From the NCBI GenBank assembly GCA_020740775.1, contig JAHEWK010000010.1:1922001-1986000 (forward strand): a stretch of DNA of 64,000 nucleotides. Direction: 5' to 3'. Positions 1 through 9,305 of the stretch are shown piece after piece (the first letter of the stretch is position 1; every line of letters starts with the position of its first letter). The position numbers and the translations under genes were made by a program. The notes under the pieces were generated by a model. That model was not told where the DNA came from. It ran no database searches and saw only the letters and a program-made list of their open reading frames with translations. Source of the stretch: Ilyonectria destructans. Taxonomy: Eukaryota > Ascomycota > Sordariomycetes > Hypocreales > Nectriaceae.

Positions 1-790
1 CCAGTCAGCTTTGACACGCTGATAATGTAATCCACCCGGCGTTTTCCACCACCACGCCCAAACCAAGCCAGAGTCATCGCCAGCCGCCAGCGCGAGGCTA
101 TCTGAACTCCACGCAAGTGAGTTGATTGCCTGGCCCTCTGTCGTTGAGCAGGGCTCTATTATCGATAGTTCCCCACCGCTCCCAATCACTCTACATACCA
201 GAACCTCGCTACTCAAGCCTACGGCCAGTTGACCATTCGGGGCAAACGCCAAGGACTTGACGTAGAGATCTTCGCCCTTCCGGCCCCGAGTCAGCGTCTC
301 AGCTTTGTACGTACGAATGAAGGTTATGATTCTCGGACCATTGGCCCTCCAGATTTGGATCTCCGAGCTGGCGTGCAGCCCGGCGCACACGAGAAATGTG
401 CCGTCAGGTGACAGCGCCAGGGGCCCCACGAAATTAATCAACCCGAGCTTTGTATCGATCCGCTGCGTCTCCTGGAACTTCCCGAAGCTGCCCATCTCGT
501 AGCGAATTAGTACGTCGAGAAAACCAGCGATGAGAACACGATTGTTGGGGCTCAGGACCAAGGCCTTGACGGTGAGCTCATCAGTGCTAAAATATCTGTG
601 TATGGATTGCTTGCACGCTAAAGTTTGTGTGCTGCCATACGCCGTCATCGGTTCGATCCCATATCCAGATTTGGCCCTTGCCCGTCCCGGCAAAGAGTCT
701 CTGGCCGTCCGTCGCGAAGACTAGTGACATGACTTTACCGGGGTGGCCTTGGAGGTTCTTCCGTGTAAACAAGGGCTTAATTAGGCTATC
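1..790 (-). pseudogene. WD40-repeat protein remnant (5' end broken, 3' end off the window)
   Basis: Seen: on the minus strand two open segments encode beta-propeller-like blades. The first (about 788 down to 587) has a GH dipeptide, a VMSLVFATDGQRLFAG stretch and a WIWD ending, the hallmarks of one WD40 blade. It hits a TAG near 587-589; the next segment (about 598 down to 1) continues in another frame with LALSPDGTFLVCAG, IQIWRANG and SLAWSSDSLALAAGDD, i.e. further blades, and runs off the left edge. No splice pair I tried repairs the join, so a frameshift is the simplest reading. In fungi such propellers usually sit at the C-terminus of NLR-like proteins, but no NACHT or NB-ARC domain is seen upstream (790-1071). 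It could instead be a live gene with an intron I missed. Confidence 0.6.
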
Positions 791-805
791 CTCCCGTCAG
801 CTTCT

Positions 806-1045
806 ATGAAAGGGCAATGTCAAGTGGCAACGGGCAAGGAGTGCTTGATTCATACTCTGGTAGAACATCTCGCAGGCATTTAGCATCTGGTGCAATATTT
901 CGCAGGCGTTGATCGTCCGATACAATAGATAGCACCCATTCAGCGTTACGTACTGAAGCAGCCGACTGAGAGATAGTTAGAGGCTCGACGAAAACCTGCA
1001 TCTTGCTCAGCTTTCCCGCCAGTTCAGTGACGGTGTTCTGATTGA
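806..1045 (-). pseudogene. Diverged duplicate of the C-terminal tail of the neighbouring AIG1-like GTPase
   Basis: Seen: the minus-strand reading here begins NTVTELAGKLSKMQV and ends PEYESSTPCPLPLDIALS followed by a stop and KL. The end of the intact gene just upstream (1072-1180) reads KTISELAAKLNKMQV and ends PKYEWNIPYPLPSGISLA, stop, KL. Order, spacing of the two conserved blocks and even the stop context match. The copy carries extra residues between the blocks and has no start or GTPase domain, so it is a 3'-end duplication fragment rather than a gene. It lies between the live GTPase and the WD40 remnant. Confidence 0.65.
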
Positions 1046-1071
1046 ATTTGAGGCTGCGATCTCATTAGCTT

Positions 1072-2300
1072 CTATGCCAAGCTAATGCCTGAAGGCAGTG
1101 GGTACGGAATGTTCCATTCATACTTTGGTGTTGATGTATTCGACGCCGAGCTAGCTGACGGCTCGCAGGGCACTTGCATCTTGTTTAACTTGGCCGCAAG
1201 CTCACTGATGGTCTTCTGCTGGTCTTCGACTTGCTGCTGTTTGCGTATTTTTTCCTCTTCATCCTTAGCACGCTCCGTCTCTCGAAGTTTTTGTCCGCTC
1301 TCCAAGTCCTTGCTCAGCGTCCGTGTCACTTCCATCTGCTGGTCCAGTATTTCTTTCATCTTCGCCAACCGCTCGGCATGCAGCTCCTCCATACTCACCC
1401 TTAGCTTCTCTTGCTCAAGCCGCATGTTGTTCACAATACGGTTCATATTATCCTGCTGCTCTTGCAATAGGTGTGTCATAGACATATCCCGCTCTTCGTT
1501 CGCAGCCTTCATCGCCTCATGGACTTCCGCAAGTTCGCGCTGCAGTTTTTCTTTCTCCTTAGCCCAAGTCCCATTAAGTAGCTGGCCAGCACCCGTCTGG
1601 TCGAGGGTTCTGTGGTCGTCTGCCAGCTCCTTTTGTATCGCCAGTGTCATGGTCTCAGGCCCAACATCAGGAGTATCAGGGACAAATATGCCAAGGATGT
1701 TCATAGCCGACTCTTTGTTGTTATAATGCCGACGCACTTGCGATCCGTGGCCCTTCATAAAACCCCAAAACTCCTCCGTGCTCTCCAGCTCTTTTTCACG
1801 GCTCTCCCCAACGCTCAGCTCCACCTGTTCCCACATAGTAGTAGTAAGAACAACATTCTTCATGGCATCCTTTCCGCACAGCTTATACAAAAGGCCGATG
1901 CTCATCTTTCCTGACCCTTGCATTCGTACATCGCTGATTCGGTGAAAGTAGAGAATACCATTAAGAAGAATTTTATATGTGTAGGACTCGCTGAGCCATG
2001 ATGAGATTTCCCTTAGGATATCACTGTCATGCTTGTTTGTGTCATCGAAGCCCGGGGTGTCGACCAGATGAATGGTGATGCTAGGTTTGTAGGAGAAGCT
2101 GTAGACTTGAACGATATGGGTGCCTGATGTCTATTAGCTGGTGTCCTGCGGGTGCGAAAGCAGAAGGCTGACTGACATGACTGTAAGCCCTCTCCTACCG
2201 CGGCTGCTTCACCAGTGCAGTGTGAAATGAATGTGCTTTTTCCAGCGCCCGTGACGCCCATCAAAGCAACGTAAATGTTTTTTGTTTTGCTGTCTGCCAT
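1072..2300 (-). CDS. AIG1/GIMAP-like P-loop GTPase with coiled-coil tail (paralogue 1)
   Basis: Exons complement(join(1072..2123,2177..2300)); the 53-nt intron has a GTCAGT donor and CAG acceptor and restores the frame; 391 aa. Residues 15-22 form the P-loop (GVTGAGKS), 63-67 the DTPGF switch-II motif. The usual guanine-specificity NKxD is not seen; TTTMWE stands at the equivalent place. Residues about 215-355 are charged, heptad-like coiled coil, followed by a Ser/Pro-rich tail without a membrane segment. The start is the first ATG before the P-loop. It diverges from a clear paralogue at 2685 with 384 bp between starts. Family knowledge: AIG1/GIMAP GTPases bind GTP and often oligomerise on membranes; in fungi their role is largely uncharacterised. 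Function here is inferred only to the level of a GTP-binding switch protein. Confidence 0.85.
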
Positions 2301-2684
2301 GACTGCAATTCCCCATGGTCTCTAATTCCACCTGGCTCAACGGTTGGGCTGAATTAGGCTTTATGTTTTCAGCCTGGCCAGAACCCCAGACACAAAGTAC
2401 GAAAGTTCCCGGATCCCCGCTCATTTTCGGGGAAGCTGTGCCGAATATCCTCGTTAGAGTCTGTTATTACATTAGAGCCAGAAGATGATTCGCTCGAGAT
2501 GCCGGGGGCTGAAAGACAAATAATGGAGAGACTATTGAACATTGCGTCAGCTCGTGGTCAGTTTCAACCTTAGTACAAACCTATTTTAGGGTGGCCAGAG
2601 TAGAGACCAGAACGTCTTCACTTGAGCTTCGCGATCTCCTGGTACTGTCTGTACGCTTGGCCCTTGCCAGCTCGTCCTCATATA
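2301..2684. promoter_or_regulatory. Divergent intergenic region between the two AIG1-like GTPase genes
   Basis: The 384 bp separate the two start codons of paralogous, oppositely transcribed GTPase genes, so both promoters and both 5' UTRs must lie here. I see no strong TATA box and no convincing coding sequence. Confidence 0.5.
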
Positions 2685-4132
2685 ATGGCTTCGCAAACCC
2701 TTGAATCAGCTGCATTACGGTATGTGCCCTCCATAAACGTGAATACAGGCTCCTTAACACCTTTCTCAGCCCGGGCAACATAGTCATCGCCGTCATGGGG
2801 GTGACAGGAGCCGGGAAGAGTACATTCATTGAGAAGGTTACCGGCCAGAACGTTGGAGTCGGACACGGCCTTATATCTCATACCGCAGCCGTCAGCATTT
2901 ATGCGTATCGGCTCAGTTCAGACCGTTGCGTATATCTCGTCGACACACCCGGATTCGATGATACATCTCACAGTGACACCGAAATACTTAAAGAAGTGGC
3001 TTTCTTCTTGTCACAAATCTACAGAAATGATGTCAAGCTCGCTGGTATCATCTACCTGCATCGAATCACTGACAATAGAGTATCTGGGACTGCGCTGAAG
3101 AACCTGAACATGTTTAAGCAGCTATGTGGCGACGAGGCCTTTGGGCATGTCATCTTGGCTACCTCCATGTGGGACACTCTCGACGCAACGCTTTCTGAGA
3201 CAGGAGTCAGCCGAGAAAAAGAGCTTACAACTAGAACAGAATTCTGGGGCACCATGCATAAAAGCGGCAGCCAAGTGGTTAGGTGGTTAGGTAACGAGGA
3301 ATCAGCGCAGGGCATCATAGCCAAGATCATCGAGGTGCACGACAGGTCCGGCAAGGCTATGCTGAAGATTCAAGACGAGCTAGTAAACAAAAATCTAACG
3401 CTCGACGAAACGGCTGCTGGTCAAGAGGTCCAGAGAGAAATTCTGGTCGCCAAGGCGCGGCTACAGGAAGAGATCAAACAGCTCCGCAGCGAACACGAGA
3501 AGATGATGCGGCAATCTAACGAGACGCTAGCTGAGGAGCTCGCATCGCAACAGCAGGTGTTCGAGATGCAACTCGATGAGGCTAACGAAGCACGAGAGAC
3601 GCTCAAGATCTCGCTGCAGAGTTTTATGGAGGAAAAGACGGCCGAATACGAGCGACTATTGACAGGTGCAGTCGATGAGCAGCGGCAGCTGACTGAGGCG
3701 TTGGCGAAGAAGGAAGCTGAATTCGAGCGCGCGCGACGAGAGCGGGCCGAGGATGAGGAAACATTCCGCGAGGCACAAGCCCACTTTAAAACAGAGGCAG
3801 AGGTACTGAAGCTCAAGATAGAGGATCAGGAGTGTGCGACAGAACAGAAGAAGAAGCTTGAGGAGGAGTTGCGGTCGGTTAAGGAACTTCAGGAGGAGCT
3901 GAAGAAGCAGCAGCGAGAGGACGAGGAGGCGGCTGCCACACGTAAACAAGAGATAGGGGCCGAGATGGAAAGGAAGAGCGAGAAGAGACAGAAGACAAAG
4001 GATGTTCTGGGGCTTCTAGGGGTTTTGGCTGGGGTTGGCACGGCAGCTGCGGGCATGATGACGATGAATCCGGCTTTAATGTCTCTCGGGGGTTTGATGG
4101 CAAGTAGCTCTACTAGTGCATTCTCTCGATAG
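2685..4132 (+). CDS. AIG1/GIMAP-like P-loop GTPase with long coiled coil and Gly-rich hydrophobic tail (paralogue 2)
   Basis: Exons join(2685..2719,2770..4132); the 50-nt intron runs from GTATGT to CTCAG with a CTTAAC branch site. The short first exon adds an 11-residue lead to the P-loop exon; 465 aa. P-loop GVTGAGKST is at residues 22-30, DTPGF at 70-74, and a TSMWD segment (143-147) sits where NKxD is expected. Residues about 205-425 are an unbroken Glu/Lys/Arg/Gln-rich coiled coil. The last 40 residues are hydrophobic and Gly/Ala/Met-rich (LGLLGVLAGVGTAAAGMM), which could associate with membrane; paralogue 1 lacks this. The two proteins share the fold, the FHRI/LHRI motif and the FWG...GSQV segment. 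Likely a dynamin-like or GIMAP-like scaffold GTPase; the exact role is unknown. Confidence 0.87.
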
Positions 4133-4145
4133 TCCAGATGGTACA

Positions 4146-4720
4146 AATCGTACATATTGCGCCGCAGGGACCTGGAAATCACCAGCAGCGAATATGACCG
4201 TCCCCGAAATCAAGAAGATCCCCGAGGAACATCGCCACAATATGGACGAAATCGACAACAAGGAAGGGGAAGGAAGCAGCGGTTTGGTCCTCGGATACAC
4301 CGATGATAATTTTGCGCCGACAGAGAGCCCCGATTCACGTACTTGGACCTCAATCCTCGAGTCAACCTCGGCCGCTGGAATCGTGCTACCACCTCTCGTT
4401 ATTTTCAAGGGTTTAACGGTGCAACATCAATGGTTTCCGAAGCATCTCGAAGAATACGAAGGATGGAACTTCACGGCATCAGAAAAGGGTTGGACTTCTA
4501 ATGATATCGCATTGGGATGGTTCCTTAAGATCTTTATTCGCCTTACCAGGCCGGAGAAGCCCCAGAAACGACTCCTCATTGTTGGCGGGCATGGCATCCA
4601 CGAAACCATCGATTTTATGTATAACTGCTTTATCAATGATATCCGCATCTCATAGCTGCCGCCGCATACTTCATATATCCTCCAACCGCTAGATCTCACG
4701 GTTTTTCTCTATAGTATTTA
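4146..4720 (+). pseudogene. Pogo/Fot1-type (Tc1-mariner) transposase remnant, DDE_1 domain
   Basis: Seen: an open stretch encodes SRTWTSILESTSAAGIVLPP, LVIFKGL, WFPKHLEEY, GWTSNDIALGWF and LLIVGGHGIHE, then after a TAG continues in the same frame as LPPHTSYILQPLDLTVF. This is the order of the DDE_1 endonuclease of pogo/Fot1 transposases. The LPPHTSHxLQPLDxxVF block is diagnostic. The second catalytic Asp (normally LxxDGH) is replaced (VGGHG), there is a stop before LPPHTS, and the N-terminal DNA-binding part is absent. The element is therefore dead and 5' truncated. No terminal inverted repeats were found. It lies against the broken acyltransferase remnant, which its insertion may have truncated. 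Confidence 0.8.
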
Positions 4721-4799
4721 TAAGCATAGTTCTTGCCATTAAAATAGCATCCCTAGCAATAGCATTAAGTACAGAATCCAGGGGTGTTATGAGTTTGAG

Positions 4800-5878
4800 A
4801 ACTTACCATCCTGTCTGGATTCATCCCCATGGAGCCAACCACGCAACACAGAATATTGCGTTAAATAAAAAATAAATGCCGGACCCAAGCTGTCGAGACA
4901 TCATTCTCGGTCAAAAATATCCTTTACACATCTTGGTCATTCGCAATAACTTAAGCACGGAGCTCCTCCGGGGCCTTCTCTCTGCGGTCGCCAATACGTC
5001 TCTGGAACACAGACCATGCCGTCCTCCTTGGCCCGTACAAGCATATCGACGCCATATCCAAGTCCCCATTTCAGCATGCCGCTGAGTCCAACACGCTTAT
5101 CGGCTAAGAGATGCTCTTCCGTGGCGGGGCGCGTGCCCTGGGCAAGTGCGTCGAAAGGATCCGAGTCAATCCTGCAGGGCGTTGGGATCTGGACCGCCTT
5201 GCCCCAGAGCATATAACTCCATCCTTCGATCACGTACTGCATACCAAGCTCGTCGAAAGCAACATGTTGCCACTGCAGGGTCGCAATGGTCTTGTCGGTA
5301 AAGGAGTTGACACGTAGGCCCAAGACCGGGCGGTCGGAGGTGAGATAGTCCTGAATTCCACCCGGCTTTGTACCTGGGCTCCCATGCTAGCTCCGCTAAG
5401 TTTCCGGGTTCCCGACGACAACGGGCTGAATGGCCAGCTGAGGGATCCGGGACGCGGCCGGGTGTGAAGCAGCAGGCTTGCCGTGGTCGACGTGGCGAAT
5501 GTGATTGCAGGCCGTTCATCTGTAAACTCGGCTAGAATATGGCACTCGATCTTACCGGACGCCTATGTAGTGACGCAGATATGTTAGTATACAGAGGCTT
5601 TATTCGAAACAACTCAAGAACTTTCCGCAGATGTTGGAGTTGGTGTTTATCCGTACATTCTTCCTCAATCGCCCCCCGAACCTTTGCCACCCTTCCCGCT
5701 TGACCAGATCCTCGAGAGACCGTCGAAGACTTTCCGGGTCCAAGACGTCGTCAAAGACGATTGACATAGCCATGTTGTTGCCCTGGACAATAGGACCACT
5801 CTCAAAGAAGTGGAGTGGTAGGACCCGGTCGCTTGGGACCTGCACCACTGTGGGCTTGCACCCAAAAAGCATATTCAT
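4800..5878 (-). pseudogene. BAHD-like acyltransferase pseudogene
   Basis: Seen: on the minus strand an N-terminal exon (5878 to about 5661) with FESGPIVQGNNMAMS and LKR-type helix segments ends at a GTACGG donor; the next exon starts with ASGKIECHILAEFTDERPAI near 5560. A 1-nt loss then shifts the frame, TAG stops follow, and the reading recovers as QDYLTSDRPVLGLRVNSF and WQHVAFDELGMQYV, which contains the HxxxD catalytic motif of BAHD/trichothecene-acetyltransferase-like enzymes. Further stops occur in the 4800-4950 part (at least two TAA where CAA would fit), before FLTENDVSTAW. The C-terminal part with the DFGWG-type motif is missing. Family members transfer acyl groups from CoA to alcohols or amines. 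This copy cannot be functional. Confidence 0.7.
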
Positions 5879-7714
5879 GTCGACAATTATTCTTGTTCCA
5901 AGTGAGGGACTAATGTCAGCAACCGAACGGCAAGGATAGATGGTTTACTCAAATGACCTGATCTCTGGCAGGGAATAAACACGATAATCCAGTTGAGTAT
6001 CCTATACGCGATCCCAGTTGATGTTTGGTGTAGGCTACCAATGTTAGTCCTTAGATATGGGAAGTTACCTCTGCCCAGTGTCTTGGGGCCTCTGACAAGG
6101 CTTATCTTCACCATCGATAACGAAATGAACTATAGATCCATGTCATAATCCTTCCGCGGGTTCAAGAAGCGCACCGAGGTCTGGACCTATAAGTAACTAG
6201 CGATTTGCTCTGTATCTCTGTTCCACGCAGGGCCTACTTGACTAGAAAACCAGTCGTTGACTGACTGCTCCTAGCCAGTGGCGTGACTTGACGCGAGCCG
6301 AACCACACGCTGCACATTCTTTCCTTTTCCTTTCTAGTTCGGCCCTAGAGTTGACGACCTTTTTGCCGTGGATATGACGGTGATATGATAGAGGGAAAAC
6401 TTTCTAGCATACGCACAACACAACGAAGGGGTATATGCCTCGTGCTGCAACACTGGAGTGACCATCCAAATTTATACCGACAATAAAGACACACTATGAA
6501 AGGATCCCCCTTGAACTACTGGTGATGTACGTTTTAGGGATCACCCTATAGATTGAGTGGCTATAAGGTGAAGGGGGTCATGCGCACATTCGTAATATGT
6601 TCTGTTCGACGTATGCACCCCCGGGATCACGGGTTGGATTTCTTTTGGAAAGGGCATGGTATATAACGCATAACAATTGCAATATACTAATAAAACACTA
6701 GGAATGACACCTCCGCGGGGTAAGATTTTGCATCCTTGATCATATGTGAGAAAGCTCTCCATGTTCTTCCTATCTAACGAGGCTCTTCGGCTCAGACTTA
6801 GAGACAAAGATAATGATGATGAACTCGGATAATTTCAGACTTTCGACAGTCTCCAGATGCTCCAGGGGCTTTAGCTTTGACTAACTGCAAAGCTAAATAA
6901 AGAAAAGGCCAAGCTTAAGTCTAGGCGTTGAGCGATAGACGCCTCTGACGAATGAAAGAAAAAATTGTCCTCCTAACATGTGATAATCCTGACATGTGAC
7001 ATAAGTGGTGCTAATTCCGCGCGCCCTACAACTTGCTACAGACCGCGACGGTAATCGCTTTGGCGTCATCCATTTCTTTTCCATTCATTTTCTTGATCCT
7101 TGCGTCTTCCAGACTGTCAAACTGGTTAAAAGGTCTGAGCTAAACCTAGATAAGCCAGTCTTGCTATGATGCTAGTAAAAGCCTACAGTTCGAGACCAGA
7201 TACTGACCATGTGCCTTTGGTTACAGTTTTGGTCGCCATATCGTACAGCGTCGCCATGGTCACGACGTAGACCTAGTTCATTGTAAGTTCGCCTTGGTTT
7301 CTTGTAAATAGATGCGCCATCTGACTCGACTGTAGAGATGAGCTACGGATGGGAAAAGCACTTTCCGGGTGTGACCTTGGCAGACCTCATTGGGCTTAAT
7401 AACGCGAGAAGCCCGCACTTTGATATGCTCGAGATAGTACCTTGGTACTAATCTCAGCTCCGCAGCATTCAAAAGAGCTGCGCCGGCCCTGTCTGACAGT
7501 CTCTCTCTCGTATAAATTTGACGTGGAAGACACCAGCGGACCTGCTGCGAGTACTGGTAAAATATTAACTTAAATTATATATAAATGTTCCGCTGCGATT
7601 GCGATATGGCAAGACAGGAATAGTAGAAATAAATATGCCAGGACGCTCTGCTAGCATCTGTGATAATCATTGCACCTATCCACAGTGCAAGGAACCCCAA
7701 ACTCGGTATTGGCA
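5879..7714. other. Intergenic, no gene recognised
   Basis: About 1.8 kb between the acyltransferase remnant and the ammonium transporter. Only short ORFs with no recognisable composition or motif; stops are frequent in all frames. The stretch at 7560-7640 is AT-rich and probably 3' UTR/terminator sequence of the transporter. Confidence 0.5.
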
Positions 7715-9305
7715 CTAAATCCCCAGCTCTCCATGAGATCGACTCGACTCCCCATTTTTCGTGGGCTCCTTTTCTGATGTGATGTGGGTCGTATTGCTAC
7801 TGCCCATTCCCATCTCATCAGCACTTGTGGGAACCAGCTCGCCATGGATGTAACCTTGCTCCGGGTCGTGGGCCTCGCATGGCCCGAAAACATACGCCGC
7901 TTCGCCGTGAATGCTGTCATCGCCGAGGATGAGTTGCTCTTCGGTCATACGTAGTGGAATGCGCAGCACATGCTTGATGAATAGTAGAATAAGCGACGTC
8001 CAGACAAGATTCCAGCCAATGATGAAACATGCGCCGGCCATTTGGTATCCAAGCTGCATGCCGTTGCCAGCAATTGCTCCTCCGGGATTCGTCAGTCCAA
8101 AGGCGGCACAGCCCTCTTTGGTGGCCCATAGACCAGTTCCAAAGCCGCCGACGAAGCCGGCAACCATGTGTGTGTGCGTGACTCCAAGAGTATCATCGAA
8201 ATTTCGCTCGAAAGCGGGGAACTTCTTGGCAACAATGTTCATGGTGAACCACGGAATGGAGCCAGAACCCAGGCCAAGCAGGATTGCTCCCCAGCCAGAG
8301 ACAACACCCGCGGCTGGCGTGATGGCAACCAGGCCAGTAATCATGCCCTGGATTGCCCCGATAACCGATGGCTTCTTGAAGTAGAGCGTATCGCAAGCGG
8401 TCCATGTCAGGAGGGAGATGGCAGTGCATAGGTTCGTGTTAAGCACGGCGACACCGGCGTCAGCGCTCGCGGCGTAAGGATCACCACCGTTGAAGCCGTT
8501 CCAGCCGACCCAAAGAATACCAGCACCGACGAGTGTACTCAGGATGTTGTTTGGTCGGGTGTCCTCGCGGTCCTTGGCCAATCGCGGTCCAATCCAGTAA
8601 CTTCCGATGAACCCGGCCGTTCCGCTCGATAGATGAATCACATAGCCACCGGAGTAGTCGATGACGCCGAGGTCGAAGAGGAAGCCTCCTCCCCAGAGGG
8701 AAAATGCGCCAACCGTGTAGGAGAGCGTCAACCATAGCGGGACGAAAACCATCCAAGCGTAAAAATTCATGCGTCCGAGAAAGGCGCCTGCCATGATGAC
8801 CAGGGTGATTGCCGCGAAGACAAACTGGAAGTAGATCATAGTCGCCAAGGGAAACTGCTGCCCAACACCGATCGCGGGTAGGTAAGACTGCTCAAGCATT
8901 GTGTTGATGCCTAGCACATTATTCGGCTTGCCAACGAATGGAAGCATTTTCTCGCCGAACGAAGCCTTATAACCCCATAGAACCCAACAGACGAGGACGG
9001 AGGCGAAAGCATAGAGGGCCATGAAGGCACTGTTGATGGCCCACTTCTTCTTCATGATGCCAGCGTAGAGCACCACGAGACCGGGGACAGATTGTAAGGC
9101 TACAAGAGACGCCGCAGTGAGTTGCCACGCGTTGTCACCTATAAACAAAGACGTTAGCCATACATTCGGGAGATACAAGTGATGTATGTGCCATGAGAAG
9201 TCGCGGGAGCAACTTGATTACGTTGGGTCGAAAGAGGATTCACTCACCACTCCCGACACCAGACGCTGGGTCTGGCGTCCACCACGTTGTCGTGTTATCG
9301 GACAT
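7715..9305 (-). CDS. Ammonium transporter, AMT/MEP family
   Basis: Exons complement(join(7715..9138,9248..9305)); the 109-nt intron (GTGAGT...TATAG) joins a 19-codon first exon to the body; 493 aa, the usual length. The protein imports ammonium across the plasma membrane. Eleven hydrophobic segments can be followed. Family signatures include [20 protein letters not shown] near the N-terminus, [19 protein letters not shown] (the Asp and first pore His) and [12 protein letters not shown] (second pore His). Retention of the first pore His is a Mep2-type trait; Mep1/Mep3 types replace it. The cytoplasmic C-terminus is hydrophilic ([14 protein letters not shown]). HGATAR sites lie upstream, in keeping with the nitrogen control known for this family. 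The intact frame and motifs indicate a working gene. Confidence 0.96.

Noticed and set aside
1085..1726. 213-codon Ser/Cys-rich plus-strand ORF
   Set aside because: Mirror of the coiled-coil coding region of the minus-strand GTPase; low-complexity shadow.
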